From contig CALUDF010000234.1 of assembly GCA_943914745.1 (NCBI GenBank), forward strand, positions 1-5,285: a DNA stretch of 5,285 nucleotides. Reading direction: 5' to 3'. This stretch comes from an uncultured Bacteriovorax sp. GTDB taxonomy: Bacteria; Bdellovibrionota; Bacteriovoracia; Bacteriovoracales; Bacteriovoracaceae. Below are positions 1-5,285 of this stretch, in pieces (within the stretch, counting starts at the first letter, position 1; every line of letters starts with the position of its first letter). The position numbers were made by a program, and so were the translations under genes. The notes under the pieces were generated by a model that made no database searches, had not been told where the DNA came from, and was given only the letters and a program-made list of their open reading frames with translations.

Positions 1-1282
1 TTTATTTGCTGCAATCATTGGAATGATCTCTAATCTGATTGCTAAAATTTTATTGTGGTCTATCGCTTTTTTTACTCACTTGTTTTGGTTTCAAGAAATT
101 TCTTTTTCGCCCATTGAACTCATCCATCATGAATTTGGCCCTCTTTATATAATGATTCCGGTTATCGGAGGTTTGATTGTAGGAGTGATGGCCCGTTATG
201 GAAGTCAGGCCATTAGAGGTCATGGGATTCCCGAAGTCATGGAAAATATTTTAACTAAGGAAAGTAAAATCCCAAGACGAATGACTTTTTTAAAGCCTCT
301 CTCTGCTGCGATCTCTATTGGCTCTGGTGGACCTTTTGGAGCAGAGGGACCAATCATCGCAACAGGAAGTTCCATTGGTTCATGGATTGGGAGGCATTGG
401 TATTTTGAGGAGTACGAAAGAAAAATTCTCTTGGCAACGGGGGCGGCGTCAGGGATGACGGCTATTTTTGGAACTCCGCTGGCAGCCATCTTTATTTGCA
501 TTGAACTGCTTCTTTTTGAATTTAGTGCAAAATCTTTTATTCCAGTCATTATCGGTGTATCGACCTCTTATTCAATTAGACTTGCCTTGGGGCATACGGC
601 TCCGGAATTTCCGATTGGAGAGTTACATGAAGTCGTAAATGGATGGAACTCACTTTTTTATTTTGTCGCAGGGGCCATTACGGGGGCCGTCTCTTGTGTC
701 GTTTCTAAAATCGTTTTTTATGTAGAAGACAAGTTTGAGCATTTGCCCATTCATTGGATGTGGTGGCCGATGATTGGCGGAGTGGCCGTTGGAGTGATTG
801 GCTATTTTGACCCTAGGACACTCGGAGTAGGCTACAGCAATATTACTAATGCGCTTCAAGGGAATCTTCTTTTGGTTCCCGCCTTGACGCTCTTTGGGCT
901 TAAGTTCCTTTCATGGGCCATTTCTCTTGGAAGTGGAACATCTGGAGGGACTCTGGCCCCTCTTTTGACTTTTGGAAGCTCTTTAGGGGTGGTCTTAAGT
1001 TTTGTGGGGATTCATTTTTTCCCAAACATCGGAATTGCAACTCAGGTAAGCGCCCTTGTTTGTATGTCCTCTATGTTTTCGGGTGCAACCAGAGCAGTTT
1101 TAACCTCAACTGTCTTTGCCTTGGAAGTGACAGGGGCGCATTTTGGAATAGCTCCTCTTTTATTAGGTAATAGCGCAGCTTTTTTGTTTTCAATCTTCTT
1201 TTTAAAAGAAACAATTATGACAGAAAAAATTGCTCGCAGAGGAATCAAGGTTCCGCAGGATTATTACTCAGTTAGAGGATAA
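1..1282 (+). CDS. CLC-family chloride channel/transporter, 5'-truncated by the window edge
   Basis: This integral inner-membrane protein of the CLC family moves chloride or related anions, as a channel or as an anion/proton antiporter. The frame is open to the left edge (first full codon at 2, seven codons before the ATG at 23), so the true start lies outside; by comparison with E. coli ClcA roughly 30 residues are missing. Numbering from the ATG at 23, the family signatures appear in order: GHGIPEV at 66-72, GSGGPFGAEGP at 100-110 with gating glutamate E108, FGTPLAAIF at 149-157 followed by E161, and SGGTLAP at 307-313. The FSGATRAVLT stretch (352-361) and the C-terminal TEKIARRG (400-407) are also typical. 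Many hydrophobic helices are evident. The protein ends soon after the last helix, so there are no C-terminal CBS domains. Oddities are His67, Leu162 and Met399 where ClcA has Ser107, Glu203 and Tyr445. The family call is very secure; transport mode and substrate are not. Confidence 0.95.
   Translation, partial: LFAAIIGMISNLIAKILLWSIAFFTHLFWFQEISFSPIELIHHEFGPLYIMIPVIGGLIVGVMARYGSQAIRGHGIPEVMENILTKESKIPRRMTFLKPLSAAISIGSGGPFGAEGPIIATGSSIGSWIGRHWYFEEYERKILLATGAASGMTAIFGTPLAAIFICIELLLFEFSAKSFIPVIIGVSTSYSIRLALGHTAPEFPIGELHEVVNGWNSLFYFVAGAITGAVSCVVSKIVFYVEDKFEHLPIHWMWWPMIGGVAVGVIGYFDPRTLGVGYSNITNALQGNLLLVPALTLFGLKFLSWAISLGSGTSGGTLAPLLTFGSSLGVVLSFVGIHFFPNIGIATQVSALVCMSSMFSGATRAVLTSTVFALEVTGAHFGIAPLLLGNSAAFLFSIFFLKETIMTEKIARRGIKVPQDYYSVRG
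1274..1279 (+). promoter_or_regulatory. Ribosome binding site for the GTG-started HExxH gene
   Basis: AGAGGA lies at the very end of the CLC coding sequence, 3 nt before the GTG at 1283 (4 nt if GAGG is taken as the core). The spacing is short but the match to the Shine-Dalgarno consensus is good. It supports GTG at 1283 as the start, with the CLC stop codon occupying the spacer, an arrangement that favours re-initiation by ribosomes finishing the CLC gene. Confidence 0.5.
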
Positions 1283-1594
1283 GTGTTAAAACCTAGACTA
1301 ATAAAAGGATCATTGATCGCAAAACTCTTTAGAGTTGATGGTATTGTGCTTTATCCATTTGTTTGTTTTGCTGCAAAAAATCCTAGCGATGTCCTCATTC
1401 ATCATGAAATGATCCATGTTGATCAAATGAAAAGAGTGGGCGTTTTTCGCTTTTATTATCTCTACCTGAAGGAGTACTGTGCTTGCCGCTTAAAAGGCAT
1501 GGACCACCACAGGGCTTACCTTTCAATCAGCTTTGAAGTTGAGGCCTATGAAAAAGAAGGCGGAAAGCCCCATCATTTAAATGATTACTTTTAA
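1283..1594 (+). CDS. Small HExxH-motif protein, putative minimal zinc metallopeptidase-like protein
   Basis: This is a 103-residue protein of unassigned function. It contains HHEMIHVDQ at 40-48, a textbook HExxH zinc-binding motif (H41, E42, H45). About 40 residues later comes SISFEVEAYEKE (81-92), whose glutamates E85, E87 or E90 could supply a third ligand as in gluzincins. From memory, short bacterial proteins with the same plan (a YPF segment, HExxH, an aromatic FRFYYLYLKEY-like stretch, then an SFExEAY motif) are widespread and annotated as hypothetical. No signal peptide is evident; residues 55-62 are aromatic and hydrophobic and could touch the membrane. The start is GTG, directly after the CLC stop codon with zero spacing, so the gene is probably translated by coupling. 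TTG at 1313, preceded by AAAAGGA, is a less likely alternative start because it removes N-terminal residues that fit the family plan. The 3' end overlaps the convergent PLP-enzyme gene by 18 bp. Peptidase activity is inferred from the motif only. Confidence 0.8.
   Translation: MLKPRLIKGSLIAKLFRVDGIVLYPFVCFAAKNPSDVLIHHEMIHVDQMKRVGVFRFYYLYLKEYCACRLKGMDHHRAYLSISFEVEAYEKEGGKPHHLNDYF
1551..1571 (-). terminator. Weak candidate intrinsic terminator for the minus-strand operon
   Basis: On the minus strand, six bases past the stop of the PLP-enzyme gene, the RNA would read GGGGC-UUUCC-GCCUU followed by CUUUUU. This forms a 5-bp stem (three GC pairs, two GU pairs) with a 5-nt loop and a short U-tract. 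The GU pairs exist only in the minus-strand RNA, which is consistent with strand-specific function. The stem is short and lies inside the coding region of the HExxH gene, so it may be chance. Confidence 0.2.
1572..1585. repeat. 14-bp perfect palindrome in the convergent gene overlap
   Basis: ATCATTTAAATGAT reads identically on both strands and covers the stop codon of the minus-strand PLP-enzyme gene and codons near the end of the HExxH gene. It is AT-rich and has no loop, so it would be a poor RNA terminator. It could be coincidental coding sequence or a DNA-level dyad. Confidence 0.4.
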
Positions 1595-2773
1595 CTGTTC
1601 TATAAAGGTTTCGATTTCTTCTTCTGTATTGTAGTAATGGACGGAGGCCCTCACAACGGAAGAGAGTCCTTTTGCTTCTAGATCCAGGGCATAAGCGGGA
1701 CTTGAGACGGAGACGTTGATCTTTCTTCCTCTGAGTTTTTGAGCAAGCATAAATGAGTCCAGATGAAGAAGTGAGAAAGTCACGATGCCTGATTGCTGAC
1801 TTCCAATGTCGTGAACATGAAGACCGGGGAGATTCGAGAGCTTTTGGCGCAAGGATTTCGCCAAATATTGAATGCGCTCTTCAATGACCTTTGTTCCAAT
1901 CTTCAGTGCATAATCAACGGCAACTCCAAAACCCAAACGGGCGGCAAAGCTTGTTTCATAATTTTCAAAGCGTTTAGCCCCTTCTTTGACCAGATAACTT
2001 TTATTTTTTAAATCAGCAGAGGTAAAGTCTAAAAACATGGGCTCTAAATTCTTAAGTGTCTCTTCCCTGGCATAAAGAAATCCCGTTCCTCTGGGGGCCC
2101 TGAGAAATTTTCTGCCAGTTGCTGCCAGGAAATCACAGCCAATTTTTTCGACATCCAGGTGAATTTGTCCTACGGATTGACAAGCGTCTAAAAGAAAATA
2201 GGCTTTGCTATTTTTTGCGACATCGCTGACGCCATCCATTTGATTGATCAGCCCATTAGTAGAAGGAACATGAGTGAGGGCAATGAGCTTAACTTGATTG
2301 CCCATTTTATTTTTTAAATCATTCAATGAGAATTCAGCACTCGGATCTTCTGAAATCATTTCAACCTTTACTCCATAGTGCTTTTGGAGCTGCAGGAGGG
2401 CAATGTAATTGCTCACATATTCATTATACGAAGTCAGGATAATGTCGCCCTTTTCAAAAGGAATGGCCGAAAGGGCCTTATCCCAGGCACGTGTCGCACT
2501 ATCGAGCAAAGCAATTTCATTTTCTTTGGCGTTAATAAGATGGGCCGTTAAAGAATAAATTCTTTTAAACTCTGATGCGTATTTGGCCTCGGCTTCATAA
2601 CCGCCTAAAGAAGCCTCTTCTTTCAAGTAAGCAATAACTGCTTCAAGCACTTGCGCTGGTGGAAGTGATGCGCCGGCATTATTGAAATGAATCAGATCTT
2701 TTGTGGCAGGAGTATCGAGTCTTAATTGATTGACATCAAGAGTGTTCATTCTTTCTTTGGCCCTATTTAACAT
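1577..2773 (-). CDS. Aminotransferase class V-fold PLP-dependent enzyme (cysteine desulfurase superfamily, non-desulfurase type)
   Basis: This 398-residue cytoplasmic fold-type I PLP enzyme belongs to the NifS/SufS/isopenicillin-N-epimerase superfamily. Visible landmarks are HFNNAGASLPP (29-39), SATRAWDKA (92-100) for phosphate binding, LTHVPSTNG (166-174), LLDACQS (194-200) with D196 pairing to the PLP ring nitrogen, and ATGRKFLRAPRGTGF (218-232) with K222 as the Schiff-base lysine. VRASVHYYNTEEEI (374-387) follows, with R375 expected to bind a substrate carboxylate. A gap-free comparison with the SufS tail places A360 where SufS has its persulfide cysteine, and Y119 sits about where SufS has its PLP-stacking histidine. 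A canonical cysteine desulfurase is therefore unlikely. The GRK(F/Y)LR-PRGTG style resembles a large group of uncharacterised class V enzymes and C-S lyases such as EgtE; the substrate is unknown. An ATG at 2773 overlaps hrpB by 11 nt. An ATG at 2749 (M9), 13 nt past the hrpB stop, gives an N-terminus closer to family length. Neither has a strong Shine-Dalgarno sequence. Confidence 0.92.
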   Translation of the reverse strand: MLNRAKERMNTLDVNQLRLDTPATKDLIHFNNAGASLPPAQVLEAVIAYLKEEASLGGYEAEAKYASEFKRIYSLTAHLINAKENEIALLDSATRAWDKALSAIPFEKGDIILTSYNEYVSNYIALLQLQKHYGVKVEMISEDPSAEFSLNDLKNKMGNQVKLIALTHVPSTNGLINQMDGVSDVAKNSKAYFLLDACQSVGQIHLDVEKIGCDFLAATGRKFLRAPRGTGFLYAREETLKNLEPMFLDFTSADLKNKSYLVKEGAKRFENYETSFAARLGFGVAVDYALKIGTKVIEERIQYLAKSLRQKLSNLPGLHVHDIGSQQSGIVTFSLLHLDSFMLAQKLRGRKINVSVSSPAYALDLEAKGLSSVVRASVHYYNTEEEIETFIEQLKVII

Positions 2774-5102
2774 TTTTTAATAAGAGAATGGGTTCAGCGT
2801 CTTTTGGTGAAAGAGGCCAGTAATGGCGTGGGTAATCTCTTTTTAATTCAGAGTAGAGCTCTTTATAAGCTTTATCCCAAAAGCTTCCAAGGTCGGTCGT
2901 GACTTGTAAGGCCCTTTTATGCGGGCCTAGAAGATGGACTTTGATTTTCTCTTTTCCTTTAAGGATTGAGGGGGCATTTTTTAAACCATAAAAATCCTGG
3001 ATGTAGGATTCGCAATGGATTCCATTGGTCGCATCATAGTGAATAGGGACCTTTCTTTTGTCATGGAGCTTTAAAAAAAGAGGCAAGTCTTCTTCTAAAT
3101 CAAAGGAGCCGTCATCAATGAGGAAATGAAACAGGTCTGTGACATAAAAACCGAGGACGGTGTCGAGGGTATAATGACCATCGTTCAGCAAATATGGAAT
3201 TTGAATTTTAAACCATGGTTCAAAATCAAAATCGGCGATCTTTCTCGATGTATATTTTTCCAGGACCTCTAATCGCTTAAAACTCTCTTCTTTGAGTTTT
3301 TCTCTAAATGGACCCATGAGTTTTTTCATGACAAAGGTGAGTGATTCTTCGGAGAGATTGCTGGACGCTATTTTTTCTTTTGAAAGAACGATAGCTCCAA
3401 TGTGAGTTATTCTCTCGACTGTCAGTTTAAGTGTCTCAGCATTAAAATCAGCGCGCTCTGTTTCTTCAATGGGAAAATGAGGTAAGTCATAAAGCCATTC
3501 TTCCTCGATTGGAAGAAGCTTGGTGACTTCATTGCGGTTATCTAGATCCAGGATAAGCCATAAGTCGTGAGATGGGTCGATCGTGTTCGTTAGATTTGTC
3601 GAAATTGAATAAACTTCGCCACTCGGATGAATTAATTTATGTCCGTCGCGAAGTTTGGAGATTTGGTCGACATGGCCAAAGAGAATAATTTTTTCTAAAT
3701 CAGCATGGGGTGCATTCTCTTTAGGTTTGAAAAAAGCATTCGCTAAATTTCTAAAACGCGAGGGGTTTTTAGGTTCAAGCAGCTCGGCCAAAAAAGACAC
3801 CACTTGAAAAAATGTCTTTTGATGACACAAGGAAGCTTCATGGAGGATTTTTGAGATTCGTGGATGAAAGGGCAAGCTAGAGAGTTTATGGGCCAGAGTG
3901 GTGGGAAGGCCTTTTTCTAAAAAGCCTAATTGGTATAAAAAATCCTGAGATCTTTTGACTTCACTTTCTTTGAGAGGCGCCACAAAAGTGAATTCATGCA
4001 GTGGAGCTTTAAAGAGATCTGCAGAGGTGATGATTAGCTCACTTAGGTCAGAACGGTTGATTTCCGGCACATCAAAGAGGTCTCTGTTTTGATAATCTTG
4101 TTCAGCATAAAGCCTTAGAGCATAACCGTCAGCTTCTCTTCCAGCACGATTGGCCCTTTGGATGGCCGAGGACTGGCTAATTTTCCTAAGTTCGACGATC
4201 GGCAGGCGGGTAACAGGATTGATCCGGCTGATCTTATGAAGACCTGAATCAATAACAGAGCGCACTCCTGGAATCGTGACTGAGCTTTCTGCAATATTGG
4301 TGGAGAGGATAACTCTTTTGAAAGAGAGATCGTAGAAACTATCGTCAATGTTGATGCCTGCGACTTCGGAGTGAAGAACGACGACCTCACAGTCAAAATT
4401 ATTTTTGATGATCTCTTCACATCTTCTGATTTCGGCCATTCCTGGAAGAAAAATAAGAACGTGCCCTGGTTTTTTGATGACCTCTGAAAGTGCGTTATAG
4501 ACTTTTCTCTCTAGAGGATCTTTAAGGATTAAGGTGTTGTTAGGCAGATGTTCAATCTGTAGTTTATGTTTTGTTTCATTAAGTTCTAATGTCTTGACTC
4601 TGCCCAATAGGACATTGTCGAGCTCTGAGAGGTTAATCGTAGCAGACATGATAATGACTTTTAGATTTTTGTTTTTTTCTTTTATCTTGTGGAGAAAACT
4701 AAAGGCAATGTCGGTGTAGTAGTGCCTTTCATGAAACTCATCCAGAATGATGGCATCGCAATCACTAAGCTCTGGATCACTCGCCAGAATTCGTAAGAAT
4801 GTACCTTCGGTTAAGAAGATGATCTGTGTTTCTGGAGTTGCCATCTTCTCATATTTAAAAATATGACCGACACTCTTTCCTGGCCTTTCACCTTTATTTT
4901 TTGCAACGAATTCAGACGCTAGCTTAGCCGCGAGTTTTCGTGGCTCGAGTATATAAATTTTCTTTTTATACTTTTCGCTCAGAAAAAGCGGGACCCTCGT
5001 GGTTTTCCCTGAGCCAGGCGTAGACTTGATGACTAGAAAATCCACCTCATCCAGGCACTTAAGAATTTCTTCTTTTAAGGTGTCTATAGGAAAAGGATGC
5101 AT
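2763..5102 (-). CDS. hrpB: ATP-dependent helicase HrpB
   Basis: This 779-residue DEAH/RHA-type superfamily 2 helicase is slightly shorter than E. coli HrpB (a little over 800 residues). HrpB proteins are nucleic-acid-dependent ATPases, presumed RNA helicases, with a poorly defined cellular role. Motif I is STPGSGKTT (27-35), Ia EPRKLAA (53-59), and the Walker B/DEAH motif is DEFHER (121-126), the Phe variant typical of HrpB. Motif III is SAT (153-155), IV VLIFLPG (215-221), V STNIAESSVTIPG (267-279) and VI QRANRAGR (315-322). The winged-helix/ratchet region follows (about 350-460). The C-terminal HrpB-specific domain (about 640-765) includes RALQVTTDLGSFWDKAY (730-746) and ends with the hallmark DYPRHYWPLSP (756-766). 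The ATG at 5102 is preceded by AGGA 10 nt upstream. It is the first gene of a two-gene minus-strand operon. Two small deviations: Asn318 in motif VI, where Gly is common, and HDKRKVPIHY (680-689), where HrpB proteins usually carry a Ser-Gly before the basic pair. Confidence 0.96.
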   Translation of the reverse strand: MHPFPIDTLKEEILKCLDEVDFLVIKSTPGSGKTTRVPLFLSEKYKKKIYILEPRKLAAKLASEFVAKNKGERPGKSVGHIFKYEKMATPETQIIFLTEGTFLRILASDPELSDCDAIILDEFHERHYYTDIAFSFLHKIKEKNKNLKVIIMSATINLSELDNVLLGRVKTLELNETKHKLQIEHLPNNTLILKDPLERKVYNALSEVIKKPGHVLIFLPGMAEIRRCEEIIKNNFDCEVVVLHSEVAGINIDDSFYDLSFKRVILSTNIAESSVTIPGVRSVIDSGLHKISRINPVTRLPIVELRKISQSSAIQRANRAGREADGYALRLYAEQDYQNRDLFDVPEINRSDLSELIITSADLFKAPLHEFTFVAPLKESEVKRSQDFLYQLGFLEKGLPTTLAHKLSSLPFHPRISKILHEASLCHQKTFFQVVSFLAELLEPKNPSRFRNLANAFFKPKENAPHADLEKIILFGHVDQISKLRDGHKLIHPSGEVYSISTNLTNTIDPSHDLWLILDLDNRNEVTKLLPIEEEWLYDLPHFPIEETERADFNAETLKLTVERITHIGAIVLSKEKIASSNLSEESLTFVMKKLMGPFREKLKEESFKRLEVLEKYTSRKIADFDFEPWFKIQIPYLLNDGHYTLDTVLGFYVTDLFHFLIDDGSFDLEEDLPLFLKLHDKRKVPIHYDATNGIHCESYIQDFYGLKNAPSILKGKEKIKVHLLGPHKRALQVTTDLGSFWDKAYKELYSELKRDYPRHYWPLSPKDAEPILLLKNVK

Positions 5103-5112
5103 CTGTTTTTAT

Positions 5113-5116
5113 TCCT
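5113..5116 (-). promoter_or_regulatory. Ribosome binding site of hrpB
   Basis: On the minus strand GCAGGAATAAAAACAG precedes the hrpB ATG. The AGGA core is 10 nt from the start codon, a slightly long but acceptable spacing. It supports the ATG at 5102. Confidence 0.5.
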
Positions 5117-5144
5117 GCTAATTGGCACATGCGTTGAAGCATTA

Positions 5145-5173
5145 ATGATAGAAAAAATGCCCGGCTTTTGCCA
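5145..5173 (-). promoter_or_regulatory. Weak candidate promoter for the hrpB operon
   Basis: On the minus strand TATCAT (5150 to 5145) matches five of six bases of the sigma-70 -10 consensus. With a 17-bp spacer the -35 position holds TGGCAA (5173 to 5168), only three of six matches. Transcription would start near 5138 and give a leader of about 36 nt containing the hrpB ribosome binding site. The location is sensible but the -35 is poor. Confidence 0.25.
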
Positions 5174-5184
5174 CAGAATAATGA

Positions 5185-5221
5185 TTGATCTTTACCGTAG
5201 GTGGGCGTAATAATTTATAAT
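5185..5221 (+). promoter_or_regulatory. Candidate promoter region for the gene starting at 5236
   Basis: A perfect TATAAT lies at 5216-5221 with TTTACC (5191-5196) 19 bp upstream as a partial -35. Used as the -10, it would start transcription near 5228, inside the Shine-Dalgarno sequence, leaving an almost leaderless mRNA. An alternative pair is TTGATC (5185-5190) and TAATAA (5208-5213) with a 17-bp spacer. It has weaker matches but a start near 5220 that keeps the full ribosome binding site. A promoter here is likely; which elements are used is not clear. Confidence 0.4.
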
Positions 5222-5234
5222 CAAGGGAGATTAT
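5217..5234 (+). repeat. 6-bp inverted repeat flanking the Shine-Dalgarno sequence
   Basis: ATAATC (5217-5222) and GATTAT (5229-5234) are perfect inverted repeats separated by AAGGGA. In RNA this would put the Shine-Dalgarno core in the loop of a weak AU-rich hairpin. In DNA it overlaps the TATAAT element and could be an operator half-site pair. The short length makes chance quite possible. Confidence 0.4.
5223..5230 (+). promoter_or_regulatory. Strong ribosome binding site for the gene starting at 5236
   Basis: AAGGGAGA is followed by 5 nt and then the ATG at 5236 (6 nt if GGAG is the core). This is the best Shine-Dalgarno sequence in the window and is the main reason for accepting the truncated reading frame at the right edge as a real gene. 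Confidence 0.7.
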
Positions 5235-5235
5235 C

Positions 5236-5285
5236 ATGAAGGAATTGGTAAAAAAAATAAACGCAAAAGAAGTGCGCTCATACAT
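5236..5285 (+). CDS. Start of an unidentified gene, 3'-truncated by the window edge
   Basis: An ATG behind a strong Shine-Dalgarno sequence opens a frame that stays open to the window end. Sixteen complete codons are visible, giving MKELVKKINAKEVRSY. The peptide is basic and hydrophilic, with no signal peptide, and is too short to assign to a family. The gene is divergent from hrpB across a 133-bp spacer. Both the ribosome binding site and the upstream AT-rich promoter-like region support it being real. Confidence 0.6.
   Translation, partial: MKELVKKINAKEVRSY

Noticed and set aside
220..549. Open reading frame of 109 codons on the minus strand
   Set aside because: It is entirely antisense to the conserved CLC core (GHGIP to the E161 region), has no recognisable domain, and is explained as a shadow of the CLC coding sequence.
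650..1248. Further short frames on both strands (650-859 minus, 913-1170 plus, 1042-1248 minus)
   Set aside because: All lie inside the CLC gene in other frames, have low-complexity or Cys/Trp-rich translations typical of out-of-frame membrane-protein DNA, and lack convincing ribosome binding sites.
1793..2011. 72-codon frame on the plus strand
   Set aside because: It is antisense to the well-conserved PLP-enzyme gene, and its translation shows no protein-like features.
1577..2773. Annotating the PLP enzyme as a cysteine desulfurase (sufS/iscS)
   Set aside because: The persulfide cysteine position is Ala360 in a gap-free alignment with the SufS tail, and no Fe-S cluster assembly genes are nearby.
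4115..4719. Frames of 101 codons (4115-4420 minus) and 61 codons (4534-4719 plus) inside hrpB
   Set aside because: Both overlap the intact helicase core in other frames; the Ser-rich or hydrophobic translations are by-products of the hrpB sequence.
5103..5235. Riboswitch or small RNA gene in the divergent spacer
   Set aside because: The 133-bp spacer shows no extended stem structure or recognisable aptamer core, only promoter-like hexamers and short palindromes such as CATTAATG at 5140-5147.

Overview
The window carries five genes in two convergent pairs, plus the start of a divergent gene at the right edge. It looks like an ordinary chromosomal segment of a moderately AT-rich Gram-negative bacterium. 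I see no insertion sequence, CRISPR array, rRNA or tRNA gene, or phage gene. An HrpB-type helicase argues for a proteobacterium or relative. Base composition and protein style would fit the Bdellovibrionota (Bacteriovorax-like), but that placement is a guess and no marker gene here can settle it.

Left part, plus strand (1-1594): the 3' portion of a CLC-family chloride transporter or channel gene enters from the left edge. It is followed without any spacer by a small gene for an HExxH protein that looks like a minimal zinc metallopeptidase. The second gene opens with GTG directly after the CLC stop codon, so the two are almost certainly co-transcribed and probably translationally coupled.

Middle and right part, minus strand (1577-5102): hrpB, an ATP-dependent DEAH/RHA-type helicase, is followed by a fold-type I PLP enzyme of the aminotransferase class V / cysteine desulfurase superfamily. 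The start region of the second gene abuts or overlaps the end of hrpB, so these two also form an operon. The convergent operons overlap by 18 bp at their 3' ends (1577-1594), leaving no intergenic space for conventional terminators.

Right edge (5103-5285): a 133-bp divergent spacer separates hrpB from a plus-strand gene that starts at 5236 behind a strong Shine-Dalgarno sequence. Only 16 codons of it are visible. The spacer holds promoter-like elements and a small dyad around the Shine-Dalgarno sequence.

No obvious multi-gene novel system is present. The points most worth following are three substitutions at functionally important CLC pore positions, the small HExxH protein coupled to that CLC, and the PLP enzyme that lacks the desulfurase cysteine and has no assignable substrate.
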